Of a DNA stretch of 62,929 nt, positions 21,839 to 34,000 are shown in pieces. Source of the DNA: Nemertoderma westbladi (taxonomy: Eukaryota; Xenacoelomorpha; Nemertodermatida; Nemertodermatidae); contig JAUCBJ010000772.1 of the NCBI GenBank assembly GCA_032718475.1, forward strand, positions 1 to 62,929, given 5' to 3'. The notes beneath the pieces were generated by a model that ran no database searches, was not told where the DNA came from, and saw only the letters and a program-made list of their open reading frames with translations. How positions within the stretch are numbered: the stretch's first letter is position 1; the number at the start of each line of letters is the position of its first letter. Both the position numbers and the translations under genes were made by a program.

Positions 21839-22942
21839 ATGGGCAATGCGTATAGCTATTGCGGTGAGGATTTCAAACGGTTTCGAGCTTCTCGACTTGT
21901 CCATTCATATGATTGCAGAGCAGAGGATGTCGCTGTAGAGGAATATATAGAACAGTCTAAAGAATGTTTCAATACAAAATGGAATTCTTGCCTTGAAAGC
22001 AATGCCCGCTTGGCCGATTTTAAAAAAGGGCGAACTTTGGGTACCGGCTCGTTTGGTCGAGTTGTACTTGCTCAACATATCCTGTCCAGAAAATTTTATG
22101 CTATGAAAATTCTAAACAAGGCTATGATAATTAAAACGAAACAAATAACGCATTGTTTGTCAGAAAAAAAGATATTGGCTTGCACATCATTTCCATTTTT
22201 AGTTTCATTGGCTTATCATTTTAAAGATAATTCCTATATTTACATGGTAATGGACTTTATTGATGGAGGGGAAATGTTTTACCATCTACAGAACCACCGC
22301 CGGTTTTCTGAATCTCATACGAGATTTTACGCTGCGCAGGTCGTTCTCGCATTCCAATATTTGCACAGCTTGAATATAATATACCGCGACCTTAAACCTG
22401 AGAACATATTGATTGACAGCCGTGGTTATATCAAGATAACGGATTTCGGTTTTACCAAACTGGTTGTTGGACGAACCTACACCATGTGCGGCACTCCGGA
22501 GTATCTGGCCCCCGAGATCTTAGAGAACCGCGGATACGGTAAGTCGGTGGACTGGTGGGCCGTCGGCGTTCTCATTTACGAATTGGCAATCGGACACCCC
22601 CCGTTCCGTTCCTCGGATCACATGGAATTGTATAAAAGCATAGTATCAGCGCGGATAGTTTTCCCAAAAGTCAGTTCCGAATTCAAAGACGTTATTACTA
22701 ACTTGCTACAGAAGGACGTGAGTAAACGTTACGGCTGTCTGAAGAACGGAGTGGACGATGTTAAAAGACACCCGTGGTTTCGCAACTTTAACTGGTTCTC
22801 GGTTTTCACGAAAACATTAAAGGCTCCTTTTACTCCCTCTGCTGTGGGGAAAGGGGATGCATCACATTTTCTCCGACATAGCGAAATCAAGATGCCAATT
22901 TCGTCCAAATGTCTCTACCAAGCCGAGTTTGAGGAATTTTAG
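21839..22942 (+). CDS. Protein kinase A catalytic subunit-like kinase, intronless
   Basis: A 367-aa AGC-family serine/threonine kinase very close to the cAMP-dependent protein kinase catalytic subunit, which phosphorylates Arg-rich sites once released from its regulatory subunit. Visible landmarks: MGNA start with Gly2 for N-myristoylation; glycine loop GTGSFG (68-73); ATP-binding Lys90 and partner Glu109; catalytic loop YRDLKPEN (182-189); DFG (202-204); activation-loop Thr215 in the TYTMCGTPEYLAPE context; APE 224-226; and the C-terminal hydrophobic FxxF end (364-367). All catalytic residues are kept. The N-tail is about 17 residues longer than the usual ~350-aa form. Animal PKA catalytic genes normally have several introns, so the unbroken frame suggests a retrocopy that has stayed functional. 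This is inference. It stands alone between repeat blocks. Confidence 0.93.
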   Translation: MGNAYSYCGEDFKRFRASRLVHSYDCRAEDVAVEEYIEQSKECFNTKWNSCLESNARLADFKKGRTLGTGSFGRVVLAQHILSRKFYAMKILNKAMIIKTKQITHCLSEKKILACTSFPFLVSLAYHFKDNSYIYMVMDFIDGGEMFYHLQNHRRFSESHTRFYAAQVVLAFQYLHSLNIIYRDLKPENILIDSRGYIKITDFGFTKLVVGRTYTMCGTPEYLAPEILENRGYGKSVDWWAVGVLIYELAIGHPPFRSSDHMELYKSIVSARIVFPKVSSEFKDVITNLLQKDVSKRYGCLKNGVDDVKRHPWFRNFNWFSVFTKTLKAPFTPSAVGKGDASHFLRHSEIKMPISSKCLYQAEFEEF

Positions 22943-23011
22943 CTCATTGTTTTGCCAAAGTGGAGGCAATTTACTCATGGAAGAGAATGGATTTGTTTCG
23001 TTGTCCAAATT

Positions 23012-23017
23012 AATAAA
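23012..23017 (+). promoter_or_regulatory. Possible polyadenylation signal of the kinase gene
   Basis: AATAAA lies 70 bp after the kinase stop codon. An A-rich tract at about 23077-23120 could be the decayed poly(A) tail expected of a retrocopy. Confidence 0.4.
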
Positions 23018-23217
23018 ACACGCGCCGGTATCAAAAATAATATAATAAATTTCATGCAAGCGTGATATGCATATATATATAAAAATATAAAACAAAAAAT
23101 AAAAACATAAAATATAAAAGCATGATATGCTTTTAGACATTCCGGTCGAAATTTATATATTATGTGTCATTCAGCGTTTTCCCATTCACGCAGGCCTATG
23201 TCCCTCCCCCCACACAC

Positions 23218-24375
23218 TTCAAGGCCTTTGATTCAGTCTCTCGCTCACGTATGTTCAGCAGACTTTCATTATATGGGATTCCTGATGAAATTATTGCAGC
23301 AATCAGATCAGTATATGATGGTTCGACAACATTTGTGTCTACTGTTGACGGTGACACAGAACCATTTGAAGTGTTATGGGGCGTCCTCCAAGGAGACACA
23401 CTTGCACCATTCTTGTTCATTATTGTGGTTGACTATGTTCTACGCATGTCCTTAGATCATTATAATGATGATGGGGTGATGATAACTCCACCTACTGGCT
23501 CCAGAAGTCGAGGAAATCCTGCCAAGTACCTAACTGATCTAGACTTTGCTGATGACTTAGGAGTACTCTCAGAATCATTAGAGGGAGCCCAACGGCTCCT
23601 CAGCTCATTAGAACATGCTGCTTCTAGTGTTGGTCTTTTTATTAACTCCAGAAAGACCAAAATTCTGACAGTTAACTTTGAAAGTCCTCAGCAAGTCTCT
23701 GATCGGATGAGCATAAGCTCAAAGGATGGTATGCTTGAGCATGTGGACGACTTCTGTTACCTGGGATCATGGATCCGGAAGTCAGGTGAGGACCTTCGAA
23801 TACGTAAGGGAAAGGCATGGGCAGCCTTGAATAGGCTTTCCAGGATTTGGAAGTCACCGAGAATTAATCGGAAACTTAAGGTCCGATTATTTAGAGCAGC
23901 AGTAGTTCCAGTACTCCTCTACGGGAGTCCATGCTGGGCTCTAACTGCTGAGGACACCAAATCTCTGGATGGCACATTCACAAGAATGCTACGCCGGGTT
24001 CATTGTGTCAAGTACAATGCACACATCTCCAACCAGACACTATATAACATTGGAGGTGTCTCATTGGTTCCCCCAAGCTTGACACTAGAACAAAATCGCC
24101 TCCGCTTTGCATGACATTGCTTTCGCCGTGAGGACCAGCCAGTGCATAATCTTGTACTTTGGCAGCCTCATGGAGTGAATAAGCATGGTGGACAGCCCAT
24201 GACTTTCTTGAGACGCATCTTAAAGGACACTGGCCTTAAAGATGCGGATGATCTAGCAAATGTCATGGGTGATAGGGAGTTGTGGCGGTGCAATTTTGTT
24301 GACAAGCCGGCACAGCATTCTTAAAAATGCAGCTGCAATGCAGCATGCCGATCCTAGTAGTAGTAGTAGTAGTCA
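23218..24375 (+). pseudogene. LINE fragment copy 2: reverse transcriptase with premature stop
   Basis: Same family as 14379-15597 and almost identical over its length. It is 5'-truncated at TTCAAGGCCTTTGATTCAG, inside the reverse transcriptase A motif. The catalytic FADD is at 23544-23555. A GGA-to-TGA change at 24112-24114 stops the frame; copies 1 and 3 keep the glycine. The frame continues after the stop to 24324. The 3' tail is a TAG/AGT trinucleotide repeat (24354-24372). Vector-like ORF residues before 23218 come from flanking sequence. I could not identify a target duplication. Confidence 0.88.
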
Positions 24376-26196
24376 TATGAAATTTGAACACTAATTATGT
24401 AATTTTGGGCATTTCCTGTTTTTGGTGTTAGAATCTCATTTTGCTTTCAAAGCGAACATAAAAACTCAGACTCAACCAGTAAGGAGGAGGGAAGTTAAAC
24501 TATCTCTGTTTCAATTTCCATGCAAAAAATATAAAAAAATTTTAAAAATATTAGGGAATGGGGGTCCGTGTGCTTGAATTTAGACATTATATTTCAAGAG
24601 ACGATATAATAGGCGTGTCCTGTTTAAGTAATTCAATTAAACATAGCAACATAATGTTTATTATAACAGTCATATTGTTCTCGTTAATACCGCGTTCTAT
24701 GATTGTGACCATCTATTGATCCATGTTTCCCATTTTATACCACTTCATAAATAGATGAGTATTAGGCGGAATGCAGCACGGTTCACCTATCTCATTGGCC
24801 AGTTCCCTACCTGGTTGCCCCACCCAAATGAAGTTACTCGGCTTCCATGAAACCAGGTAATAACAAGCAACCGATGCATGGAATAATATTTTTATAATTC
24901 ATATATATATATAAGAGAAACGCCTTTTTATTTTGAGAGAGAACGTGGTTTAATCCCTAAGGTCCTAAACTACCCACCCTACTATCCACTCAAAAGTAGC
25001 ATTGGAAGATGCGTGTTTGTTCTTTACGCAAAAAAGAGGGATGGCTGGGATTGGATCCCTAGAGACACACCCTGTTAACTTGCATCTCCTTACCGAAGAG
25101 TGTGGCTTCCTACCTTTATAAGGAAAATTGAATAGCAGCAAACATCCATAGGCAATCACTCTGTGGGTACAAGCCTACACTAGGTATGGAGAAGCACTTG
25201 CAACAAGTAGTTTCACCTAAAATTATATTTATATCATATTACGTTTGGTAAACAGTTTTTAATTGGCTCTTAGGTCGAATTCCAACCCAATCCATAATAG
25301 AAAACTTTCTAAAATATGAATACTTCAATAAAAAATGTTTCTTTGCAGAATGCTTTACATCATTTTGCTTTCTACAGTAGTATGATTCAAATCATGTACT
25401 TGTAATATAATAAGTTTTAACAAATTTTCTATGTATATTGTTTATGTTTACTCTCAATGATAATATTTTCATTAGATTTGGAGTTCTAATTAACTATTTT
25501 TTATATATTTAAATCAATGAATTAAATGTAAAATGAATGAAAATGAATTTAAATTAATTTTGTTTGCTGTCCTGTCCGTACGGTATATGTCCACTATGTA
25601 TTCCGAATTTGAAATTTTCGCACAATAATATGGTGTCATTTTTACATGTATAGTACCACGTACAGTATATTGATCAATCTATAAATCCAACCCGTTGAAT
25701 AGTAATTGAACGAAGGGCAACTATCATGAAATCATTTTAAAGGAAATATGGAATATTCTCTCCGCCCCGCCCACTTGAGTTGAAATATTTATATTTCAAA
25801 TTAATAGCTTTGATCTAAAGAAATTAAAATACAAATTGTTTGTAAAATGTGGGGTTTTTGTCACTATTGTAAGTAAATGACACTATTTTTCAATGAAACC
25901 ACTAGTATAGTATATGAACCAGCCTGCCTACCTAGTACCTACAGATAGGCAGCTAGTTACCAATCTAGTTAGGTAATATATCAGTTGATATAAGTCTTTA
26001 AAACTAGAAATCTCTTAAATAAATTTAAATCATATATAATTACTACTATATTTGGTACTGTAGGTCCTTTATTCTTAAAAATGATATCCCTGTCGTTAGG
26101 TGAAGTTGCAGAAAGATTTTGTCCCGGCGGGAGAAAATTACTCCCATAGAAATCACAAAGGCAAAAAAACAGCGCTTTTTGTGGTAATCTTATATT
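24376..26196. other. Non-coding AT-rich interval
   Basis: No credible gene. The sequence is AT-rich with short microsatellites (TATATATATA near 24903). The ORF at 24965-25159 on the minus strand has no recognisable features. Confidence 0.5.
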
Positions 26197-26421
26197 TGTT
26201 TGGCGCTACCCAGTTATTATATTATTCCAGCGTACCTTTGTAATTGTTTGGCGCTACCCAGTTATTATTCCAGCTTACCTTTGTAATTGTTTGGCGCTAC
26301 CCAGTTATTATTCCAGCTTAGCTTTGTAATTGTTTGGCGCTACCCAGTTATTATATTATTCCAGCGTACCTTTGTAATTGTTTGGCGCTACCCAGTTATT
26401 ATTCCATCTTACCTTTGTAAT
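26197..26421. repeat. 45/51-bp tandem repeat, five copies
   Basis: Each unit carries TTTGGCGCTACCCAGTTATT followed by a TTCCAGC/ACCTTTGTAATTG part. Units 1 and 4 have an extra ATATTA insertion. It lies about 400 bp upstream of the ABCA start codon. Confidence 0.9.
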
Positions 26422-26623
26422 TATTGATTGATATGATTAACTATTTATCTTAAACGCTCAATTAGAAAATATATTTATTAATCATAAAATAAACGACGAG
26501 GAACACTTTCGAGAGGCGGAACGGCAATTTAAGAATATAATTAATTAACTAGTTAATTACATTAAAAACAAATGGGGTTTTCCTCTTCCCTTTACGAATA
26601 ATCAGCCTCTCTCGATTACACCT

Positions 26624-26689
26624 AGGACTTCTAGAAAATAGTATTTATTCTAAAAATGGTTCGAATAAATACTATGCTCTAGAAGTCCT
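26624..26689. repeat. Strong perfect-like hairpin upstream of ABCA
   Basis: The 27-nt arms (26624-26650 and 26663-26689) match at 25 of 27 positions around a 12-nt loop. The outer bases are AGGACTTCTAGA and their complement. It lies about 140 bp before the ABCA ATG and could be a promoter structure, an RNA hairpin in the 5' leader or a tiny fold-back element. Confidence 0.85.
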
Positions 26690-26827
26690 TGATTATACCC
26701 GTTTGGAGAATTATAGGCGTTCATCGGAAAAAAAATCCTACTTGTTTTCGTTGTGACAGATAGTCTGGTTATTTTTGTTTTGTGTAATTCTTTTTCAATA
26801 ACTGAGTTATGATGTAAAGAAGTTAAG

Positions 26828-27206
26828 ATGGGCGATGAAGGTGGTGAAACAGTGGCTAAACTGGAGAAAGTTGCCGAGGAGGTTCCGGAAAAAGTAGTAA
26901 ACAATCAAGAACCGAAAGTGGAGAAGACTAAACCACTGGTGAAACGAACTTATTCTGTTAGCACATCTGCATCGGAATTTTTCACTTCATTTTGCAGCCA
27001 CCAGCTCTTTATTTTGCTAAGTACTCGATTCAAAACTCAGAGACGTCAACCTGTATTTGTTACTTTGGTTATCTGTTTCGCTATAATAATTAGCATTATA
27101 TTAGCTGTTACAAAGGCCCAGGAGACACATGTAGATCCCACTTGGCAAACACATGTCAAGTTTCCACTTTTCGATGACACTGCCGGTTCAGGCGACCCAG
27201 GATATG
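26828..27206 (+). CDS. ABCA-type transporter, exon 1 of 3
   Basis: Encodes residues 1-126 plus the first base of codon 127. The ATG is chosen as the first in frame. It gives an acidic, Lys-rich N-tail of about 74 residues and a first transmembrane helix at about 76-95 (VFVTLVICFAIIISIILAV), preceded by the RFKTQRRQP basic patch usual for ABCA proteins. The 5' splice site is ATG|GTTAGT at 27206/27207 (phase 1). The join to exon 2 gives codon GAT and keeps the frame. The N-tail before helix 1 is longer than in most ABCA proteins. Confidence 0.85.
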
Positions 27207-27572
27207 GTTAGTACTATAAACACATCATATATCACTAAATATTATAAAGCAATTTTATAAATACCAGTACCGGTAAAGGTTTCTTTATAGCCCTACTCTT
27301 TATTAATGAATTTTCTTTCGTAAAGCAATTCAATCATTGATGAATTTCTTGATAACCTATATTTTGTTTTGGAGATAATTAAAAAAATATAAATACATAA
27401 AATATAAAATAATATAAATTAATCATTCGGTAGTTAATGTGGCTATTAGCTGACTGGATATAGTGCAGTAGGGCTGCCTACACAGTATCCGCCGTGTTCA
27501 ATACGAAGTTGGCTGCTATCATCACGATGTTAAACTAACGACTTTTTTAGTTTAATTAATAAGGCTTCAAAC

Positions 27573-27645
27573 TGCACAGTGGCGAAGTTGGTAGAGCGTT
27601 GGACTTGGAATCTCAAGGTACCGAGTTCAATCCCACTTTCCCTTG
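27573..27645 (+). tRNA. tRNA-like sequence in ABCA intron 1 (tRNA pseudogene or SINE head)
   Basis: Has an A-box TGGCGAAGTTGG (27580-27591) and a B-box-like GTTCAATCC at normal tRNA spacing, plus a GGACTTGGAATC anticodon-arm-like stretch. The acceptor and T stems do not pair well, so it is probably not a working tRNA. Confidence 0.45.
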
Positions 27646-27782
27646 AATTTTTTTGGTACTGTATTAGGTAGGTACATGCGTTAGTATACGTGGGCCTTTG
27701 AGCGATTTCGCGCTTGTTAAAATTTCCTTAATTTTTACACACAACTACAACTACAACTTATTTTAACTGCTTTAATTGACAG

Positions 27783-27972
27783 ATTCGTTGTACATACCTG
27801 ATGGCTCTATCATTGGTTACACTACCGCCCCCGGGAGTGACATTGGAGAAGATTCGTTGGGGAGAGTTATGGATGGTCTCCTCCAAAGATTACTGTATGC
27901 TGTAACTGGAGAAGGGAGACTTGTAAAACAATCATTTTCTTCTGATCGAGAGATGGTGAAAAATATGACAAG
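27783..27972 (+). CDS. ABCA-type transporter, exon 2 of 3
   Basis: Acceptor TTAATTGACAG ends at 27782 and donor ACAAG|GTTTGT sits at 27972/27973. The 190-bp exon codes residues 127-190 of the first extracellular domain, starting DSLYIPDG. Phase 2 at the donor joins to exon 3 as AG+A (Arg190). Confidence comes from both splice sites fitting and the frame being open across both joins. Confidence 0.8.
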
Positions 27973-28439
27973 GTTTGTATTAAATGATTTACCATTTTAA
28001 CATCCACCTTAGCGCCGCTAGTGAGGTCACTCCTTTCACCTCTAGCTGGGAGATCCGTGATGGGAAGGGATAGTTACTGAGTGTTCACTTTGGGAGTAAG
28101 AGTGGCTTCCCAAGGATAGCTGGTTTAAATATATTAATGCACTCATTATAAATATCAAAAAATATTAATTGCTTTTCAATTCATACTGAAATCATGTAAA
28201 AATTACTTAGTCGATACTATTTCAACAAATTCTAAACCTCTTTAGTCACAACTTCCGCCCATCGCAAAGTATAACGTCAGTTTTTTTTTATTATTCTAGT
28301 GTATCATTCATGTCCTTCAAAGTATAACTGGTCCATGTTCCCTTAGACAACCATTATTTGGAAGTATATTAATGATTCGAAATTCTTTGAGGTTTTATAA
28401 CAAACCTGCCTGTATAGGCGGGGTGAGTATTTGTTTGTC

Positions 28440-28870
28440 TCTATCTATGTTTGTATGTATGTATATTGGTATATATGTATGTATATTGGTATATATGTAT
28501 GTATATATAAATCCGATAAATAAACACCTCCCATAAATCAACAGTTACTCGCACAGACTTCTCATAGTTATAAAGGTCGTCAGTCTGCGTGTAGGAAAAA
28601 TATTTATGACAAAACAGAACGAGCACTAAGAGGCTTATAATGAAGACGAGTACTGCGTTGACTATATGCTAATATAAACCACCTGGCTTCGCATATTGAA
28701 CGCATCCCTAGTTATAAAGATTGTCAGTCTGCGTTTAGGAAATATATTTTAAGACAAAACCGGACGAGCGCAACGGGGCTTACAATGAAGACGAGTACTG
28801 CGTTGACTATGTTTTTTCCTATAAACTACCTGGTTTCGCATATTGAACGATTTCTTCAGTACCAGTAGTG
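28440..28870. repeat. Microsatellite and ~170-bp tandem pair in ABCA intron 2
   Basis: A TATGTATGTATATTGG-type microsatellite (28451-28508) is followed by two related copies (about 28550-28695 and 28710-28815) of a segment with CGAGCGCAACG and GAAGACGAGTACTGCGTTGAC. A relative of the same segment is at about 20930-21060. Confidence 0.6.
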
Positions 28871-29182
28871 CAATGTTTTCAGCTACATATTATACATACA
28901 TATTATACTATATGTACAGGAACAGGACGGAGGAAGAGCGCAATGAATGATGCTTGTAATGGCGTCGAGTTGCTGGTGTAGTGCTTTCACTAAACTCAGC
29001 AGTTACTGGTAGTTTTGATATTTTTCGTAGTTACGGCCTAACGCTGTTGCTGCAGGACCTAAAATGATACGTTTTAGGAAACGACTTTTTCAATAAATAA
29101 ACGGCACAGTTTTGGGCGTTGCGCTATGCGGCGCTGCTAGTTCTGTGGGATATAGATGTTACGGTTTTTGTTTGGTTGGGTA

Positions 29183-29200
29183 GGGGGGGGGGGGGGGGGG
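29183..29200. repeat. Poly-G tract in ABCA intron 2
   Basis: Eighteen consecutive G. The surrounding stretch 28871-30420 holds no gene that I can support. Confidence 0.95.
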
Positions 29201-30423
29201 TCAGGTTTGTTTCACGCTGCCCTCGCAGCGTTTCTCGTTTTAAGTATAAAGCTAATAATAATCGTTGTTGTAACGTCGTAAAATTTCTTCTCTTATGATA
29301 TTATACAAAGTAAAGTTAGTAATAAAATGAACATAAAACACAAAAAGTATTTTTTTCCAGAAGAAACATGTTAAAATCGTGTTCAGCTTGGAACGCCAAC
29401 CAACCGCCATATCAAATAGCCGCAAATAGATTCGATGCACTCAAACGTTCTCGCTTCTTTTTGCGAAGCTTTTTTTGATTAAAAGTGTTTTGCCATCAAT
29501 GGAATTATTATTGCCCGACTTGTGTTAATATATTTATACGCTAATCACTTTCCTTATTGATTATCTAATGCACACGACTGACATGTAATCTTTTATATGA
29601 TGTTGACAACTACGACTGAGGGAATAGACCCCATGTCCTATTTTATTGTTTTAATATGAATGTAATCTTTTGGTCGATTCTTTCAAGCATGACATGTTAT
29701 CATATGATGGATTAGCGAGCTCAATAGCCCAACATGTAATTGTATTACACAAAATTGTGCCCCATGGTATGAATTATTAAACGCCCATTAATTTTGACAA
29801 CACTTTTCCTTTTTTGCTAATGAATCATTATAATATTGCTACATGAGTTTTAGGATAGAAACAGCACGATGTTGCCATGCGCTGCATCCTGCCCCGCCCA
29901 GTTACCTAACATCTCACTGCATCCCTCATTTTCATTAATCAACCATGCTGGGCGTATTGTTTGTTCCCAGGAAGGCCATTTATTTGTATTATAATAATAT
30001 AGCGACACAACTATCATTGTATTATTTTATGTCGCTTCGCTGACTTCCTGCTGCTAAACTCATTCTTTTGTATACCCGGAAAATATTTCGCAGAAAATTA
30101 TAATCGCCTTGACAGCAGATTAATAGGGCAGAAAAGATGCTCGATTGTCCACCATATAAGCGAATAGCTTGAAACCTAAAAAAAAACTCTTGACCTATGT
30201 GCTGTATAGGCTTACAAGGGGACCATCTCGCAATGCAATAATGCATCGGACTGGACACTCTACAGTTAATAATATAAGATCAATTTCAGAAAATATTTAT
30301 AGCTTACAATGATATCAAATTATTATTTATTGTAAGCAATTAAGTGAGTATATTGTTAGTTATAGTGCTCAGACCATGGTGCCGAGGATGGAGGCCGTGT
30401 GTTAAGGTTCAATTATTTATTGC

Positions 30424-30905
30424 AGTAGTAGTACCAGTACTCTTACGTGGGAGGCCATCTGGGCTCTAACTGCAGAGGTTACCAAATCTCTTGATGGCAC
30501 TTTCACAAGAATGCTGCACCGGGTTCAATTTGTCAAGTATAATGAACACATCTTCAATCAGACTCTATACAACATTGGAGGTGTTCCATTAGTCTCCTCT
30601 AGCTTGACACTTGAACGGAACCGCCTCCGCTTTGCAGGACATTGCTTTCGCCGCGAGGACCAGCCAGTGCATAATCCTGTGCTTTGGCGCCCTCATGGAG
30701 TGAATAAGCATGGTGGACAGCCCATGAATTTATTGAGACGCATCTTAAAGGACACTGGCCTTGAAGATGCGGATGATCTAGCAAATGTCATGGGTGATAG
30801 GGAGTTGTGGCGGTGCAATTTTGTCGACAAGCCGGCACAGCATTCTTAATATATATGTAATGTATATATATATATAATGCAGCTGCAATGCATCTTGCAG
30901 ATCGT
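30424..30905 (+). pseudogene. LINE fragment copy 3 in ABCA intron 2
   Basis: Only the last ~140 codons of the LINE ORF remain (frame open to the stop at 30849). They include the RLRFAGHCFRREDQPVHN region and the DRELWRCNFVDKPAQHS terminus, both shared with copies 1 and 2. It is more diverged than copies 1 and 2 and its tail is a short AGTAATAG. It lies sense to ABCA within an intron, so it should be spliced out. Confidence 0.85.
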
Positions 30906-31024
30906 AGTAATAGGCCATGCTGCCTGTCGTTCAGGATGGCAAAGGGTAGGCGTTATGGTGGCTCCTGCCTTTATTAATTATTTCTTAATTTAATTATTTA
31001 ATAATTTCTTTACTTTGTTTTCAG

Positions 31025-34000
31025 AGATTATGAAGAATTTACCAGAAGTTCTGATAGCAACCCAGAGATTAATCCTTTGCTGGACAACCCATATTTGTGT
31101 GGGATCGTGTTCCGAAATCTCGATAGCAGCATGAAGGTTCTCGATTACACAATTCGATTGTTCGATAACTTTCTGTCTAAAACAGACGAGCAGACATCCC
31201 GTTTGTGGCCCTATTCATACCTGGAGAAGTACGCACCAGGACACGGTGCTTCGTCTCTATTGCCAACGATACAACATGCAATCGACATGTCTTTTTGGGA
31301 AGAAATAAACGAAAACGTAGCAACGAGAACAGATGTCAATATGTATATACAGGCCATGCCGACCAAAGACTTCGGTTCACAAGTTGTTCTCAATGCTACT
31401 CCGTGGGTAATGCCTTTGTTGGTTATTGGCACTATGTCTATGTTAGCCATCATAATACTCAAAAACGTCACCGTAGAAAGGCAGATACTATTGAAATCAT
31501 TTATGGGTTTGATGGGCATAAAATCGTGGGTAATTTGGATGTCGTGGTTTGTATACTATTTATTGTTATTGTCGGCTGTATTTGTTGTAGTAATTATTTG
31601 TTTGTGTAGCGATTTTTCGGGGAACGGGGCTGTGTTTTCCTTTAGTGATGGATCAATACTCTATTTTATTTTGGTTCTGTATAGCGCTGCATCTATTCTC
31701 TTTTGCTTTTTCATTTCCTTACCATTTGGGAATAGCCAAAGAGCAGCACAATTTGGGACCATAATATTTGTAGTTTCAGTGTTGCCCTATTTCTTTATTG
31801 AAAATGGTTATGTGTACTTAGGTAATAGTTCTAAAGTTGCAGCATGTCTGCTACCGAATGTGGCGGTTTTGTTCGGTATTAGGGCATTCATCGAGTCTGA
31901 AGCTCTGGGCGAAGGCATCTATTGGTCTAATGCTATGAATTACTTTCCACCAGAGAGTAATATTTCTGTTAGTTGGGTTATTGCAATGCTAGTTATTGAT
32001 GTATTGATTTTTACCATTTTTATATGGTATAAAGAAGAAGTATTTCCAGGGAAATATGGAGTTGGCAGACCGTTTTATTTCTTCTGCACCTCATCATATT
32101 GGTCCGATCCGACCGATGACGATGACCCACTTGATGACGAATGCATGGAAGACGACGACGAGAAGAATTCAATTGCAGGCAATAATGGCGAAGTTGGGAC
32201 TAATGATGCTGGAGAACTCAAGTCTGATGGGCGGGAAAATATTAGAAAAAGAAGTAAGAAGAAAAGCTCTTCAACAGAAAGCAACCCTGATGACGATGGA
32301 ATGGATATAGATGATTCCGGATGCTGCAAGCATATAAGGGAACAAAGAGAAACTGATAAAGTAGAGAGAGACGAAAATCCATCTGAAACACATGTCGCTT
32401 TTGAAGACGAAGATAAATTGTGCTCAGCTTGCCAGGAGAAAATCAGAAAGAAATTTGAGCTTCCAAAAAAGAAATCGATATTCTCCAGATTAATGGATGC
32501 AATATTCTATTGGGATTCAAATGAAGATCCTGATTTTGAAGCTGAAATGCGCGCCAGAAATGCTAAATATTTTGAAGATAACATTGAAGATATGCCGATT
32601 GGAATTAAACTTTCAAATGTAAACAAATCGTTCACAGGAAATTCACACCCATCAGTAATTGACTTTGATATGGAAATTTATGAGGATCAAATCACTGCAA
32701 TACTTGGACACAATGGTGCTGGAAAGTCAACATTACTTTCTATGATAGCAGGCCTGTCGAGAGCTTCTTCAGGCGAGATAACAGTAAATGGATACGACAT
32801 AGTGGCAGAACCGGAACTCGCTAAGAAGAGATTGGGTTTTTGCCCGCAACGTAACATAGTATTTGATAATCTATCTCCACGAGAACACTTACTGTTTTAT
32901 GGCCTTATCAAGGGAGGGTCTTGTAAGAAAGCAGAAATAGAAGCTGATGAAATGTTAAAACTAATTCATTTAGACAGAAAGGGAGATGTGTGCGCCAAGT
33001 ATTTGTCAGACGTAATGAAACGGAGGCTGCATATCGGCATCGCATTCATTGGAAGACCTAAAGTCGTCGTTCTCGATGAGCCCACATATGGTATGGACCC
33101 AAAGGCGCAGGAAGCAATGCATGATCTAATGAGTCATTTTCGAAAAAATAAATCAATACTGATAACAACACATAATATGAGCGAAGCTGATGGGTTTGCT
33201 GACAGGATTGCTATTATGTCACATGGGATTGTAACAAGTTGTGGGAGTGCAAACTTTTTGAAAAAACAACATGGTGTGGGGTATCAGCTTTGTATAAAAA
33301 AATTGCAAAATTGCAAAATTGAACAAATTCTTGATGTTGTAGAAGCAGCACTTTCTGATTCATGTTCAGTACATAGTTTTGGAAATGAGATAACTATAAC
33401 TCTGCCTTATGAAAAATCACAGGCTTTTTCAGAATTATTTAAACAATTAGAAGAAAGTAAAAGCCAGTTAGGTATTGAAAGGTTTGCCATGTCAGTCACA
33501 ACACTTGATGACGTTTTTCTAAAAATTATTAATACTGGAGGCAAAGAAGATTCCACTGTTAATCAACTTATGCGGAGGGTCAGTGTGGCAATTAACAGAG
33601 TCTCTAATGTTTTTAGCGAAGCTAAACAGGAACAAAAAGAGATCAAAGCTGTAAAAAGAAAATTCTCACTCTATCAACCAGACGATGGTAATGATAATGA
33701 AAATGATGAAGAAAAAGGCGATGAAAATACAGATAATGATAAGAAGGCCGATGTAGTTATTGACAATGTCGATACTAAACCAGCTCCTGATTCCGGTGTA
33801 GATAACAAGGCGTTTGAGGTATTGGAGGCTCTTAAGTCAAAAAACAAAAAGTTAATTCCGGCAAAAAAAGATAAATCATCGGGAAAAAAAGAAAAATCTT
33901 CATCAAAAAAAGAAGAAGATCATGATGAAAAAATAGACAATGAACCAGAAAATGCAAAAAAACCTAATGGCGAAAAGGAAGACAATGAACCTGAAATAGA

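Noticed and set aside
23162-23217. Start codons of the long ORFs over LINE copy 2
   Set aside because: These codons are flanking DNA; the element is 5'-truncated and homology with copy 1 starts at 23218.
24965-25159. A tRNA-derived SINE, from a B-box-like GGGATCCAATCCC on the minus strand followed by a T run
   Set aside because: No A-box at proper spacing and no second copy in the window.
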